From NCBI GenBank assembly GCA_020444175.1, contig JAHLLM010000004.1, positions 122,588 through 186,587 on the forward strand: 64,000 bases of DNA. Reading direction: 5' to 3'. Shown here piece by piece: positions 41,847 to 50,543 of the stretch. The notes under the pieces are model-generated. The model worked only from the letters and a program-made list of their open reading frames with translations. It ran no database searches and was not told the DNA's origin. The position numbers and the translations under genes were made by a program. Every line of letters starts with the position of its first letter. Positions within the stretch are counted from its first letter, which is position 1. The DNA comes from Desulfobulbaceae bacterium. Its GTDB lineage: Bacteria > Desulfobacterota > Desulfobulbia > Desulfobulbales > SURF-16.

Positions 41847-42524
41847 ATGAAGAAAAGAGTTTTAAGTTTTATGGGCTTTGTCCTGATCTTGGGCTTGGCT
41901 GCCGATGCATCGGCTTTTCAGTGGCCTGATACAGGACAGACGAAACGGTATGATAATTCTCAGGAGATTGGTTGCCCGGAGCCGGGAGAGCCCTTCTATG
42001 GGCAGGACGCTGATTATGCCGGGCCTGATCCGGGAGGGCAGAAATTTGACGCGGATGGCAACGAGCTGCTCTGGGATGCTGCAGAGTGGGCCATTCTCCT
42101 GCATAGTGGCACCGGGCTCATGTGGGAGATGAAAACCAATGACGGCACCATCCATGACCGGGATAACAAATACACCTGGTGTGACACCAATCCTGAAACC
42201 AATGGCGGGTATGCAGGGACCTGCGGCAACGGCACGGATACGGAAGATTTTATTCAGGCCTTGAACGACGCTCAATTCGGCGGTTACAATGATTGGAGGC
42301 TGCCAACCATCAAGGAGCTTTCCACCCTTGTAGACGCAGATATGGTCGGCAACACCATTGATCTTGACAAATTCCCTGACAATCAGGCGTATTACTACTG
42401 GTCGTCCTCCACCTATGCCGCTAGTACCGGCAACGCATGGAACGTCTATTTCGGCTACGGTTACGTGAACTACTACAGTAAGCTCAATAGTTTTTACGTT
42501 CGCGCCGTGCGCGGCGGACAGTGA
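41847..42524 (+). CDS. DGR target (variable) protein: secreted DUF1566/C-type-lectin-fold protein
   Basis: Signal peptide MKKRVLSFMGFVLILGLAADASA; GYNDWRLPTIKELSTLVD; C-terminal VR ending FYVRAVRGGQ. Confidence 0.95.
   Translation: MKKRVLSFMGFVLILGLAADASAFQWPDTGQTKRYDNSQEIGCPEPGEPFYGQDADYAGPDPGGQKFDADGNELLWDAAEWAILLHSGTGLMWEMKTNDGTIHDRDNKYTWCDTNPETNGGYAGTCGNGTDTEDFIQALNDAQFGGYNDWRLPTIKELSTLVDADMVGNTIDLDKFPDNQAYYYWSSSTYAASTGNAWNVYFGYGYVNYYSKLNSFYVRAVRGGQ
42384..42523 (+). repeat. DGR variable repeat (VR)
   Basis: Ungapped alignment to TR 43071-43210 (offset 687): 16 mismatches, all at TR adenines. Confidence 0.97.
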
Positions 42525-42564
42525 TTGATAATTTGGTTATTTGGACATTTGATAATTAAAGATA

Positions 42565-42987
42565 ATGGCACGCTACGAGCATTTACCCATTTATAAAAAG
42601 GCCATGGAACTTGCGGTTTATCTGCAGAATGTGGTCAGAAATTTTTCCCGCTATGACAAGTATTCCATAGGGGCTGATCTCCGCGACCTTTCCCGTCGGT
42701 CTTTAATGCTGATAATCAGGGCCAATAATGCGGTGAACAAGACGGATGTGCTCAGGGAGCTTGTAGAGTGTTGTGAAATGTTGAAAACAATGTTGTTTTT
42801 TGCCAAGGAGGTCAAGGCCTTTGCAAATTTCAAGAGTTTTCAGCATGCCGCAAGTCTTGCGGTTGTGGTGAGCAAACAGAGCGAGGGATGGCTGAAAAGC
42901 AGTAAAAATGGCCGGAATTCTGAGTCGGTTGCCCCACAGCCGGTTCAGGAGCGAGCCCATACACACTGTGCGCCTTCCCCGCCATAA
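42565..42987 (+). CDS. avd: DGR accessory variability determinant, four-helix-bundle (Avd-like)
   Basis: MARYEHLPIYKKAMELAVYLQNVVRNFSRYDKYSIGADLRDLSRRSLMLIIRANN; lies between VR and TR. Confidence 0.9.
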   Translation: MARYEHLPIYKKAMELAVYLQNVVRNFSRYDKYSIGADLRDLSRRSLMLIIRANNAVNKTDVLRELVECCEMLKTMLFFAKEVKAFANFKSFQHAASLAVVVSKQSEGWLKSSKNGRNSESVAPQPVQERAHTHCAPSPP

Positions 42988-43058
42988 TTTATGGCATAAT
43001 CATACAGGCTGCCGAGTTATCGGCTGCCGGTGGGCCGCTAAGGCCTTTAAGAGGGAAG

Positions 43059-44714
43059 GTGAGGTGGGGCCAGGCGTATTACTACTGGTCGTCCTCCACC
43101 AATGCCGATAATACAAGCAACGCATGGAACGTCAATTTCAACAACGGTAACGTGAACAACAACAATAAGAACAATAGTTTTTACGTTCGCGCCGTGCGCG
43201 GCGGAAAGTGTGAGCTGCTTTCCTGGGCGTCGGTCTATCAGGCCTATCTTGACTGCCGCCGCAGGAAGCGAAGTACGATAAATGCGCTTAAATTCGAGGC
43301 GAATCTCTTGGAGAATCTCTTTGATCTGGCGCTTGAGCTTCAAAACGGTACGTACCGGCCATCCCGCTCTGTCTGCTTTGTCACCACCCGGCCGAAAAAC
43401 AGGGAAATTTTTGCGGCCGATTTTCGTGACCGTATTGTCCACCACCTGGTCGTGCGTCCCCTGGAAAAAATCTGGGAACCGAGATTTATTCATGACTCGT
43501 ACGCCTCCAGACCTGGAAAAGGAATTCATGCCGCAACGCAGCGCCTGAGAAAATTTATGGTCAAGGTAACCGGAAATCGCAGGAAGACTGCCTGGTATAT
43601 GCAGCTTGATATCCGTTCTTTCTTTATGAGTATCGATAAAAATATACTCTTCAACCTTCTGGGAAAAGGGATGGTGAAATCTGACGACAAAACGGCAAAC
43701 ACCCTGCTTTATCTGCTTGAACGGATAATATTTCACGACTGCACCCAAGATTATTATTTTAAGGGAAACCGGGCGTTGCTTGGCACTGTTCCGGCCCACA
43801 AGTCACTTTTTGCGTTGCCGGACAATGTCGGTCTGCCGATTGGCAATCTGACTTCACAGTTTTTTGCCAATGTCTACCTCAACTCATTGGATCAGTTTGT
43901 CAAACATGTCCTCAATTGCCGCTATTATCTCCGCTATGTTGATGATTTTGTGCTGCTTAATGAAGATAAAGAGCAACTTGCAACATGGCAGCAAAGAATA
44001 TGCAATTTTCTTGAATCGCGCCTCAAGCTCCAGCTTAAAGACAAAGGCAGGTTGCGCAGGGTCTCTGATGGGGCGGACTTTCTCGGCTACATTGTACGTC
44101 CTGACTATGTCCTTGTGCGCAACAGGGTGGTGGGAAACCTGAAAGCAAGGCTCCGGGAATTTGAAAACAAGCTTGTCTCTTTCAGCTTTGCCGGAAAGCA
44201 AAAACGTGTGTTCTTTAATTTCTGTCCGGATATTCTTGACAAATTGAGGCAGGTTCTCGCCTCCTATCTTGGCCATTTTAAACACGCTGACAGTCACCGG
44301 CTTATCAAAAGTATTTTTTTGAAATTTAAGTGGCTGGAGGAATTCTTTGAGATGAAAGACGGCAGATTGAGAGAAAAATATACGCCCCCCAGGACTTTTA
44401 GAAAACTTGCCTGCCAGTATCATTTTTTCAAAAAAATTGCTGCTGACGCCCTGCTTCTCTTCAGGATTGGTGAATTTTATGAGATGTACGATGGGGATGC
44501 TTTACGGGCTGCAGAACGGCTCAACCTGCGGACAAGTAAAATAAACAGGCGTGGGATGGGACTTGCGGCAGGATTTCCATACCGGCGATTACGTCATTAC
44601 ATTGAAAAGGCTTTGACATCGTTTAAAGTGATTGTCGTAGTTGAGGAAAAAGAACAGCAGGGCCGTTTCCTGCGTGACAGATATGTAAACACTATATACA
44701 GAGTTTGCTGTTAA
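43059..44714 (+). CDS. DGR reverse transcriptase with C-terminal MutS-domain-I-like extension; true start uncertain
   Basis: RT motifs MQLDIRSFFMSID, GLPIGNLTSQFFANVYLN, YLRYVDDFVLL, GADFLGYIVRPDY; C-terminus ADALLLFRIGEFYEMYDGDALRAAERLNL...GLAAGFPYRRLRHYIEKAL..VIVVVEE. ORF begins at GTG 43059 and reads through the TR. Confidence 0.93.
   Translation: MRWGQAYYYWSSSTNADNTSNAWNVNFNNGNVNNNNKNNSFYVRAVRGGKCELLSWASVYQAYLDCRRRKRSTINALKFEANLLENLFDLALELQNGTYRPSRSVCFVTTRPKNREIFAADFRDRIVHHLVVRPLEKIWEPRFIHDSYASRPGKGIHAATQRLRKFMVKVTGNRRKTAWYMQLDIRSFFMSIDKNILFNLLGKGMVKSDDKTANTLLYLLERIIFHDCTQDYYFKGNRALLGTVPAHKSLFALPDNVGLPIGNLTSQFFANVYLNSLDQFVKHVLNCRYYLRYVDDFVLLNEDKEQLATWQQRICNFLESRLKLQLKDKGRLRRVSDGADFLGYIVRPDYVLVRNRVVGNLKARLREFENKLVSFSFAGKQKRVFFNFCPDILDKLRQVLASYLGHFKHADSHRLIKSIFLKFKWLEEFFEMKDGRLREKYTPPRTFRKLACQYHFFKKIAADALLLFRIGEFYEMYDGDALRAAERLNLRTSKINRRGMGLAAGFPYRRLRHYIEKALTSFKVIVVVEEKEQQGRFLRDRYVNTIYRVCC
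43071..43210 (+). repeat. DGR template repeat (TR)
   Basis: 140 nt, dense in AAC/AAT codons (14 AAY in the VR reading frame); only A positions differ from VR. Confidence 0.97.
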
Positions 44715-44731
44715 ACAGAAGAAGTGGAGAA

Positions 44732-47700
44732 ATGATGAAAAAGGATAGTCGCAGAATTTTAGCAGCATTGATTTTTTGTTTGCTGGCTGCTGTGTCGACA
44801 GCGCAGGCGGAAATCATCTATAACGGCAATAACACGGTCACAGATACGGAAACCGGCTTGATCTGGCATACTGAATCATTTGGGCCGTACACATGGCAGC
44901 AGGCTCTGGAGGCATGTGAAACCGAAAACTGGGAAGGGTTTGCTGATTGGCGTCTGCCGAACCGCAATGAACTGCAATCCCTGGTAGATTATTCCACCCA
45001 CACCCCCTCTATTGACTCTTATCTGTCTTCGGCTACCTACTCAAATTATTACTGGACTTCCACCACCAACCGGGCCAATCCGGCTGTGGCCTGGCTGGTC
45101 AGTTTTCAGTACGGCAACGTCACCTATGACACCAAAACCAAAGGTTTCTATATTCGTCCGGTGCGGGGAGGCGAGGCCGTGCCAAACAGTAAATTTGATT
45201 GCCCAACTGACTTTGTTGATAATGGTGACGGCACTGTTACCGATATAAATACCGGTCTTACCTGGCTGCAATCGAGCCTTGGGCCGTTCACCTGGCAGCA
45301 GGCTCTGGCCGAGGCTGAACGTTTAGTGCAGGGAGAAAAAACCGACTGGCGTCTGCCAAACCGTAATGAGCTGCAGTCCATTGTATTTTATTCTCGACAT
45401 ACCCCTGCCATTGATAACACGGTTTTTGACAATACTCAATCAAGTGGCTACTGGACCTCCACCACCAACCGGGCCAATCCGGCTGCGGCCTGGCTGGTCA
45501 ATTTTCAGTACGGCAATGTCACCTATGACACCAAAACCAAAGGTTTTTATATCCGTCCGGTGCATGGAGGCGATGTAACACCTTCCGGCCAATGTAACTC
45601 CAGCCTGGCGGATAACGGCAATGGCACGGTGACTGATACTGCAACCGGCTTGATGTGGCATCAGGATGGTTTTTCCGCGCGCACCTGGGAAGAAGCACTG
45701 GCTACATGCGAAAACCTTTACTATGCAGGCCATAACGACTGGCGCCTACCGGATCGAAACGAACTGCAATCGCTGGTTTTTTATGCCAGACATACTCCGG
45801 CGATTGATCCGGTAGGTTTTCCGATTACCCAGTCCGCAGGGTACTGGACCTCCACAACCAATACGGCCAATCCGGCTGCGGCCTGGCTGGTCAATTTTCA
45901 GTACGGCAATGTCACCTATGACACGAAGACCGATAATTATTATGTACGGCCTGTACGTGGCCAACAGAATGACGATATGGTCGGCACTATCAGTTTTTCT
46001 TTGCCTGAAGGTGCGGCAACTTTGCAAACCGGTCAGCAATTTTCAATCACATTCAATAGTATGGCAAGAATGGACCATTATGAATGGGATCTGAACAACG
46101 ACGGTGTTACAGATGTTACAAGCCGGGATAACTTTATTTCGTTCTGGTATAATGAGCCCGGCACCTATATGGTCAGGGCTGTGGCTGTTGCCCTTGACGG
46201 TAGCCGCATTGTAGCTTGGGGGCTCATTGAGGTTGAAGGTGTGGGGGAACTTTCTGAAGATTTTTCATTTGTGCCATGGTATCCGAAAACTGACAACATT
46301 GCTTCGGAAGTAATGCGAGGCGGCAGGGCAATTCGTCATTACCGTCTTGTCGATGGCAGCGGCCAGCCGATTCTTTACAAAAAATTATTTTATCGTTTCA
46401 GTGGGTATTCTCAAATTAATGAAGCCCTGTCAGATGATATGGGCTTTGTGAAAATAGTCACTCCTGCTTTGAGTGCATCCGGCCAGACATTTTATCTCAA
46501 TGTAACAGATTCGACTGGAAATGCGTCCTCAATGAGCGTGACTGATCCTCCTCACTTTTCTGTTGATGTCGGCGAGAGGACATTCAGTGAAGAATATGAG
46601 CTGCTGCTCAGTGTCGGAGGCAGTATCGGCAAGGGGCTGGGGGTGAAGCTCGGCCCTCTTGAATTGAAAGCTCTCAAAGCAACTGTGGGCGCAAGTAATA
46701 GTGTTGCCTCAAGATTTGTCTATGAAAACAGGGAAGAGGATGCAGACTTTTTCATCCAGTCCACATTGGGTGAATCGTTGGAGACGGAACTGGCAGCTGG
46801 ATTATATGGCCGGGTTTTCAAGACAAAAACCTTGCCAAAAGTTGAGGCTGGAATTGAAGTCGAGGCTCAGGTGGCCAATGAAATCATGACTGAGTATGAC
46901 TTTCCCTCCCTTGTCATCAATAACGAGATAAATGATAATTCCCAGGCTTTGAGGGCCGGTATTGCACTTTTGGAGAGTGGCATAAATTCCGGCAAACAGG
47001 TTGCTGTGGGGATGGATCGACTCCTTCTTGGCCTGATTGATAAATATGTTGAACAATATACCGGAATCACTGCTGATGTTACCGGAAATACCGTCACTTT
47101 GTCTGGAGAAGCTTCCATCGGCGCTTCACTCACCTTAAAAAATCCCATCGGCGCTTCTGCCGGAAGTGAGTGGGGCGTGTCGGGGGAGGCTTTTGAAGGC
47201 TCCTATGCATATTCCCTGGGAATTCTTCAGCAGGAAGACAGCTCCGCCATGTCCGTTACCCAGAGTGTTGTTGCCGGCATGGATTTCGGTAAGTTCAGCC
47301 TCATCTATGGACAGAAATTTGCGGGAGATAAAAGGCGAAACAACACCCCTAAATTTGAAATTCCCTGGTTTACCAATTCACTGGTAAGCATTGAAGGGGA
47401 GCAGGGTGTGACCGCAACCCATAGATCTGACGGTAGTACAGAGCTTGAATATCGCCATCTGCTTGATCGCGATGATTCAGGATTTTTCATTGTCGGCAGC
47501 ACGGTAGTTGAAAAGAATATGTATTTACGCACCGATAAAGAAGCGGTCATTAGTGAAATTGCTGGAGTATCTGAAATGGCGGGCCAGATGTGTTTTCTTG
47601 ACCCGGAAGAAAATTTTGATTTCTACTTTTCACCCACTCATTACAATGATCTGCGGGATGGTTTTCTTGATGTAAGTGCCGGCAGCGTCAATTGGGAGGA

Positions 47701-49405
47701 AGTAATAACTGAGAGGGATATGATTTCCATTCCTCTGGATTTTGAAGTCAGCCTTGGCGTGTCACTTGGTCTTGACCTGTCAGCAACGGCCTTGAAGGAG
47801 GTTAACTTTGTGGGCAGCAGGGGTATGATTGATGATGGGGCCCAGTTTGCCACGGAATTCTATGAAAAAGACAGCTATATATTTAATAATATCAAACAAT
47901 ATCAACCTTTCATGAATGCAGCCCGGGATGCTGTGCGAGAGATAGCTTCTCAAGTGATTGAGACAATTGAAGGTTGGGTCGTAGAAGGTACTGAACTTGT
48001 TGTTGAAATTGGCGTTAATGTGACTGCCGGAGTAAAAAGTGTAGCAGATACATTTGTCGCCGGCAGCAGGATTGTCATTTCAAAACTGGAGCCACTTCAG
48101 GAATCTTACACCGTTAAATCATTGACCTCCAAAGGTATTGAGGGAACAGCCTCTACAATTGGCGATGTCTATATTGTCAATGTTCTTGATGAGGCGGGTG
48201 TGGCACTGGAAACCTTTGCTACACCTCTTGAGCTGACTATTGGTTACACTGAAGAGATGTTGATTGCTGCCGGCTATATACTGGCAGATGCTTCAGCCTT
48301 ACGAATTTACAGATGGGACGGGGTTTCCGGTTATTACATCTTCGTGGGAGGTACAGTTGATGAAATTGCAAAGACCGTGACTGCCGCTATAAGTCAACCC
48401 GGTCAGTACTTGCTCGCGATTGACGGCCAAGCGCCGATGGTCCAGGATTTTTACGTGTCGGACGGGACGCCGACGGCATCATTTACAATCCGTGTCAGTG
48501 ACGCATTCAGCGGCCTTGATCCTGAGTCGATCATTTTTTCCATTGACGACATTGAAATGGTTAATGCAGAAAATCAGGCGGATTATTTCAATGCAATTTC
48601 AGGAGAACTATACTTTCAGCCGTTTTCAGCTCTCGCCGGAGGTGATCATCTGGCGGAATTGACTGTCTGTGACAATCTGGCTAATTGTGATACTTTCAGC
48701 TGGATGTTTGCGGTGAATGACTCTCCTCCGTTGGTGATTCATGAGCAGATCAGTGAAAGCGTCTCCTTTGAGCCGTTACAGGTTACGGCAGAGGCAAGTG
48801 ATGATGAAGGACAACCGGCCGTCTTTCTGTATTTCAGGGCATTAAAAGACAACATGGATTTCCTGGTTGTTGAGATGATCTATAATGATATTTCCGGTCA
48901 GTTTGAGGCTGAGATTCCAACGAGTTATCTTACTTCTTTCGGCGTACGCTACTTCCTGAGCGCAATCGATACTTCAGGGAATGTAACTGAAACGGAGCTT
49001 TTTGATATAGCAATTGATGATACAACCGGACCGGATATTCCTGGAGGGGTAAAGGTTTTTCCTCTGACTGGCTTTTTTGAGTTTGAATGGGATGCTTCTC
49101 CTGATATAGACACAATGGGGTATCGTTTTTATCTTGGGGATAATCCTGATAATATGTTTTTTTATGAGGAAATTGGTCTTTCCGGCTGGACGCAACTTGC
49201 TGACAGCTTCAATAGATCATTTTTTGCGGTTACAGGCTTTGATGCAGCAGGAAATGAAGGTATTGCTGTCGGGCCGCGACCAGTTCAACTCGAATATGAT
49301 ACAGATATGGACCTGGATGTGGATGGAGCTGATCTTGCCGCTGCTGTTGCAACAGGTGGCATTGATATAGAACGTTTTGCTGTAGAGTTTGGTGGGGCAT
49401 GGTGA
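44732..49405 (+). CDS. Giant secreted protein: three N-terminal DUF1566 modules, PKD-like region, large beta-rich body, dockerin/EF-hand-like C-terminus
   Basis: Signal peptide; DWRLPNRNELQSLV repeated three times, each followed by YWTSTTN..NPAxAWLVxFQYGNVTYDTKT; C-terminal DTDMDLDVDGADLAAAVA. Confidence 0.85.
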   Translation: MMKKDSRRILAALIFCLLAAVSTAQAEIIYNGNNTVTDTETGLIWHTESFGPYTWQQALEACETENWEGFADWRLPNRNELQSLVDYSTHTPSIDSYLSSATYSNYYWTSTTNRANPAVAWLVSFQYGNVTYDTKTKGFYIRPVRGGEAVPNSKFDCPTDFVDNGDGTVTDINTGLTWLQSSLGPFTWQQALAEAERLVQGEKTDWRLPNRNELQSIVFYSRHTPAIDNTVFDNTQSSGYWTSTTNRANPAAAWLVNFQYGNVTYDTKTKGFYIRPVHGGDVTPSGQCNSSLADNGNGTVTDTATGLMWHQDGFSARTWEEALATCENLYYAGHNDWRLPDRNELQSLVFYARHTPAIDPVGFPITQSAGYWTSTTNTANPAAAWLVNFQYGNVTYDTKTDNYYVRPVRGQQNDDMVGTISFSLPEGAATLQTGQQFSITFNSMARMDHYEWDLNNDGVTDVTSRDNFISFWYNEPGTYMVRAVAVALDGSRIVAWGLIEVEGVGELSEDFSFVPWYPKTDNIASEVMRGGRAIRHYRLVDGSGQPILYKKLFYRFSGYSQINEALSDDMGFVKIVTPALSASGQTFYLNVTDSTGNASSMSVTDPPHFSVDVGERTFSEEYELLLSVGGSIGKGLGVKLGPLELKALKATVGASNSVASRFVYENREEDADFFIQSTLGESLETELAAGLYGRVFKTKTLPKVEAGIEVEAQVANEIMTEYDFPSLVINNEINDNSQALRAGIALLESGINSGKQVAVGMDRLLLGLIDKYVEQYTGITADVTGNTVTLSGEASIGASLTLKNPIGASAGSEWGVSGEAFEGSYAYSLGILQQEDSSAMSVTQSVVAGMDFGKFSLIYGQKFAGDKRRNNTPKFEIPWFTNSLVSIEGEQGVTATHRSDGSTELEYRHLLDRDDSGFFIVGSTVVEKNMYLRTDKEAVISEIAGVSEMAGQMCFLDPEENFDFYFSPTHYNDLRDGFLDVSAGSVNWEEVITERDMISIPLDFEVSLGVSLGLDLSATALKEVNFVGSRGMIDDGAQFATEFYEKDSYIFNNIKQYQPFMNAARDAVREIASQVIETIEGWVVEGTELVVEIGVNVTAGVKSVADTFVAGSRIVISKLEPLQESYTVKSLTSKGIEGTASTIGDVYIVNVLDEAGVALETFATPLELTIGYTEEMLIAAGYILADASALRIYRWDGVSGYYIFVGGTVDEIAKTVTAAISQPGQYLLAIDGQAPMVQDFYVSDGTPTASFTIRVSDAFSGLDPESIIFSIDDIEMVNAENQADYFNAISGELYFQPFSALAGGDHLAELTVCDNLANCDTFSWMFAVNDSPPLVIHEQISESVSFEPLQVTAEASDDEGQPAVFLYFRALKDNMDFLVVEMIYNDISGQFEAEIPTSYLTSFGVRYFLSAIDTSGNVTETELFDIAIDDTTGPDIPGGVKVFPLTGFFEFEWDASPDIDTMGYRFYLGDNPDNMFFYEEIGLSGWTQLADSFNRSFFAVTGFDAAGNEGIAVGPRPVQLEYDTDMDLDVDGADLAAAVATGGIDIERFAVEFGGAW

Positions 49406-50238
49406 TAAGGATACAACTATTAGCTTTGTTGCTGTTGTTGAGCAAACCTTTTGCAGGTCATGCCGCCACGATCTTTACAGGCATCGGCAATGACGGGTTT
49501 TTCAGCGACGTTATTGGGATTTTTTCCACGATGCAGACAAGTCCGTCACTGAAAAAAATATCTGACCAATATCTGCATGAGGATTTATCAGGTTCCAGTA
49601 TTGCTTCTTCAATTTCCTCTTTACAGTCTGTTCTTCAGCCCAATGATACCTTGATATGGTATTATTCAGGGCATGGCGGCTGGGAATATGACGGCAGCGA
49701 TCATGACGAAACAGCAACAGGCTCATTTGCTGAGGATAATTATGATGAAACAATAGGGCTGCTTTACGGCAGTGACCCAATCTCTGACGATGAATTGGGC
49801 CAGGCTTTTCTCTCTTTATCATCGACAGGCAGCCGCATCGTTACTATATTTGACGCCTGTTATGCCGGTGGCTTCATTGGTGGAGCTAATGACCTGAACA
49901 TGGTGCCTGGCTTGACTTTTCTCGGGTCAAGCGGTGAGCTGGAAGATTCATACAGCTATGATGATCAGCCATACAGCATCTTTACCCAGGGTTTGATTGA
50001 CGGTTTGACTGGTTTTTCGGCTGACTTTGACGGCGACGGCCTGCTTATGGCCAGTGAGTGGTTTGAGTTTGCTTCTGATTATACCCTGGCCGGCGTCGGC
50101 AATCAGCACCCGGTTTTCTGGGGTGACGATGTATTAATTGCTGATGTTGCAGCGGTGCCGTTGCCGGGAGCTTTCTGGCTGCTTGGAGGCGGACTTGCTG
50201 GATTATTTTCTTTAAAGAGAAAATCAACTTATTTTTAA
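49399..50238 (+). CDS. Secreted caspase-like (C14) peptidase with PEP-CTERM-type C-terminal sorting signal
   Basis: IWYYSGHGGWEYDG and TIFDACYAGGF (His/Cys dyad); C-terminal VPLPGAFWLLGGGLAGLFSLKRKS. Confidence 0.87.
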   Translation: MVIRIQLLALLLLLSKPFAGHAATIFTGIGNDGFFSDVIGIFSTMQTSPSLKKISDQYLHEDLSGSSIASSISSLQSVLQPNDTLIWYYSGHGGWEYDGSDHDETATGSFAEDNYDETIGLLYGSDPISDDELGQAFLSLSSTGSRIVTIFDACYAGGFIGGANDLNMVPGLTFLGSSGELEDSYSYDDQPYSIFTQGLIDGLTGFSADFDGDGLLMASEWFEFASDYTLAGVGNQHPVFWGDDVLIADVAAVPLPGAFWLLGGGLAGLFSLKRKSTYF

Positions 50239-50256
50239 AATACCAGTGGTGACACA

Positions 50257-50543
50257 TTGACAAATGATGTTGAAAAAATCGAATTTAACAGGCTGGTCGC
50301 CTTATTCGAGCAGACCCACACCGAGCTCCAGAGACAGGCAGCTCGTTCTGTGGACATTTCATTGGTGGTGCGCAACTGGCTTTTGGGCTGGTATATCGTA
50401 GAATATGAAAGCAGTGGCGCAGAGAGAGCCGAGTTATACGGGAAAAAATTAATTGAAAGGCTTGCCTCAACTCTCTCTTCAGCAGGAACCAAAGGTGTTC
50501 CTGCAGCCAATTTGAGAAAGTCCCGGGAATTTTATTTGGCCTA
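50257..50543 (+). pseudogene. DUF1016 N-terminal fragment (YhcG-like), truncated by IS insertion
   Basis: SVDISLVVRNWLLGWYIVEYESSGAERAELYGKKLIERLASTLSS...LRKSREFYLAYKG ends at the IS left end; nuclease half not found downstream. Confidence 0.78.

Noticed and set aside
44732-45970. DUF1566 modules of the giant gene as further VRs of this TR
   Set aside because: Differences from the TR include many non-adenine positions and length changes, so they are fold-level relatives, not products of this template.
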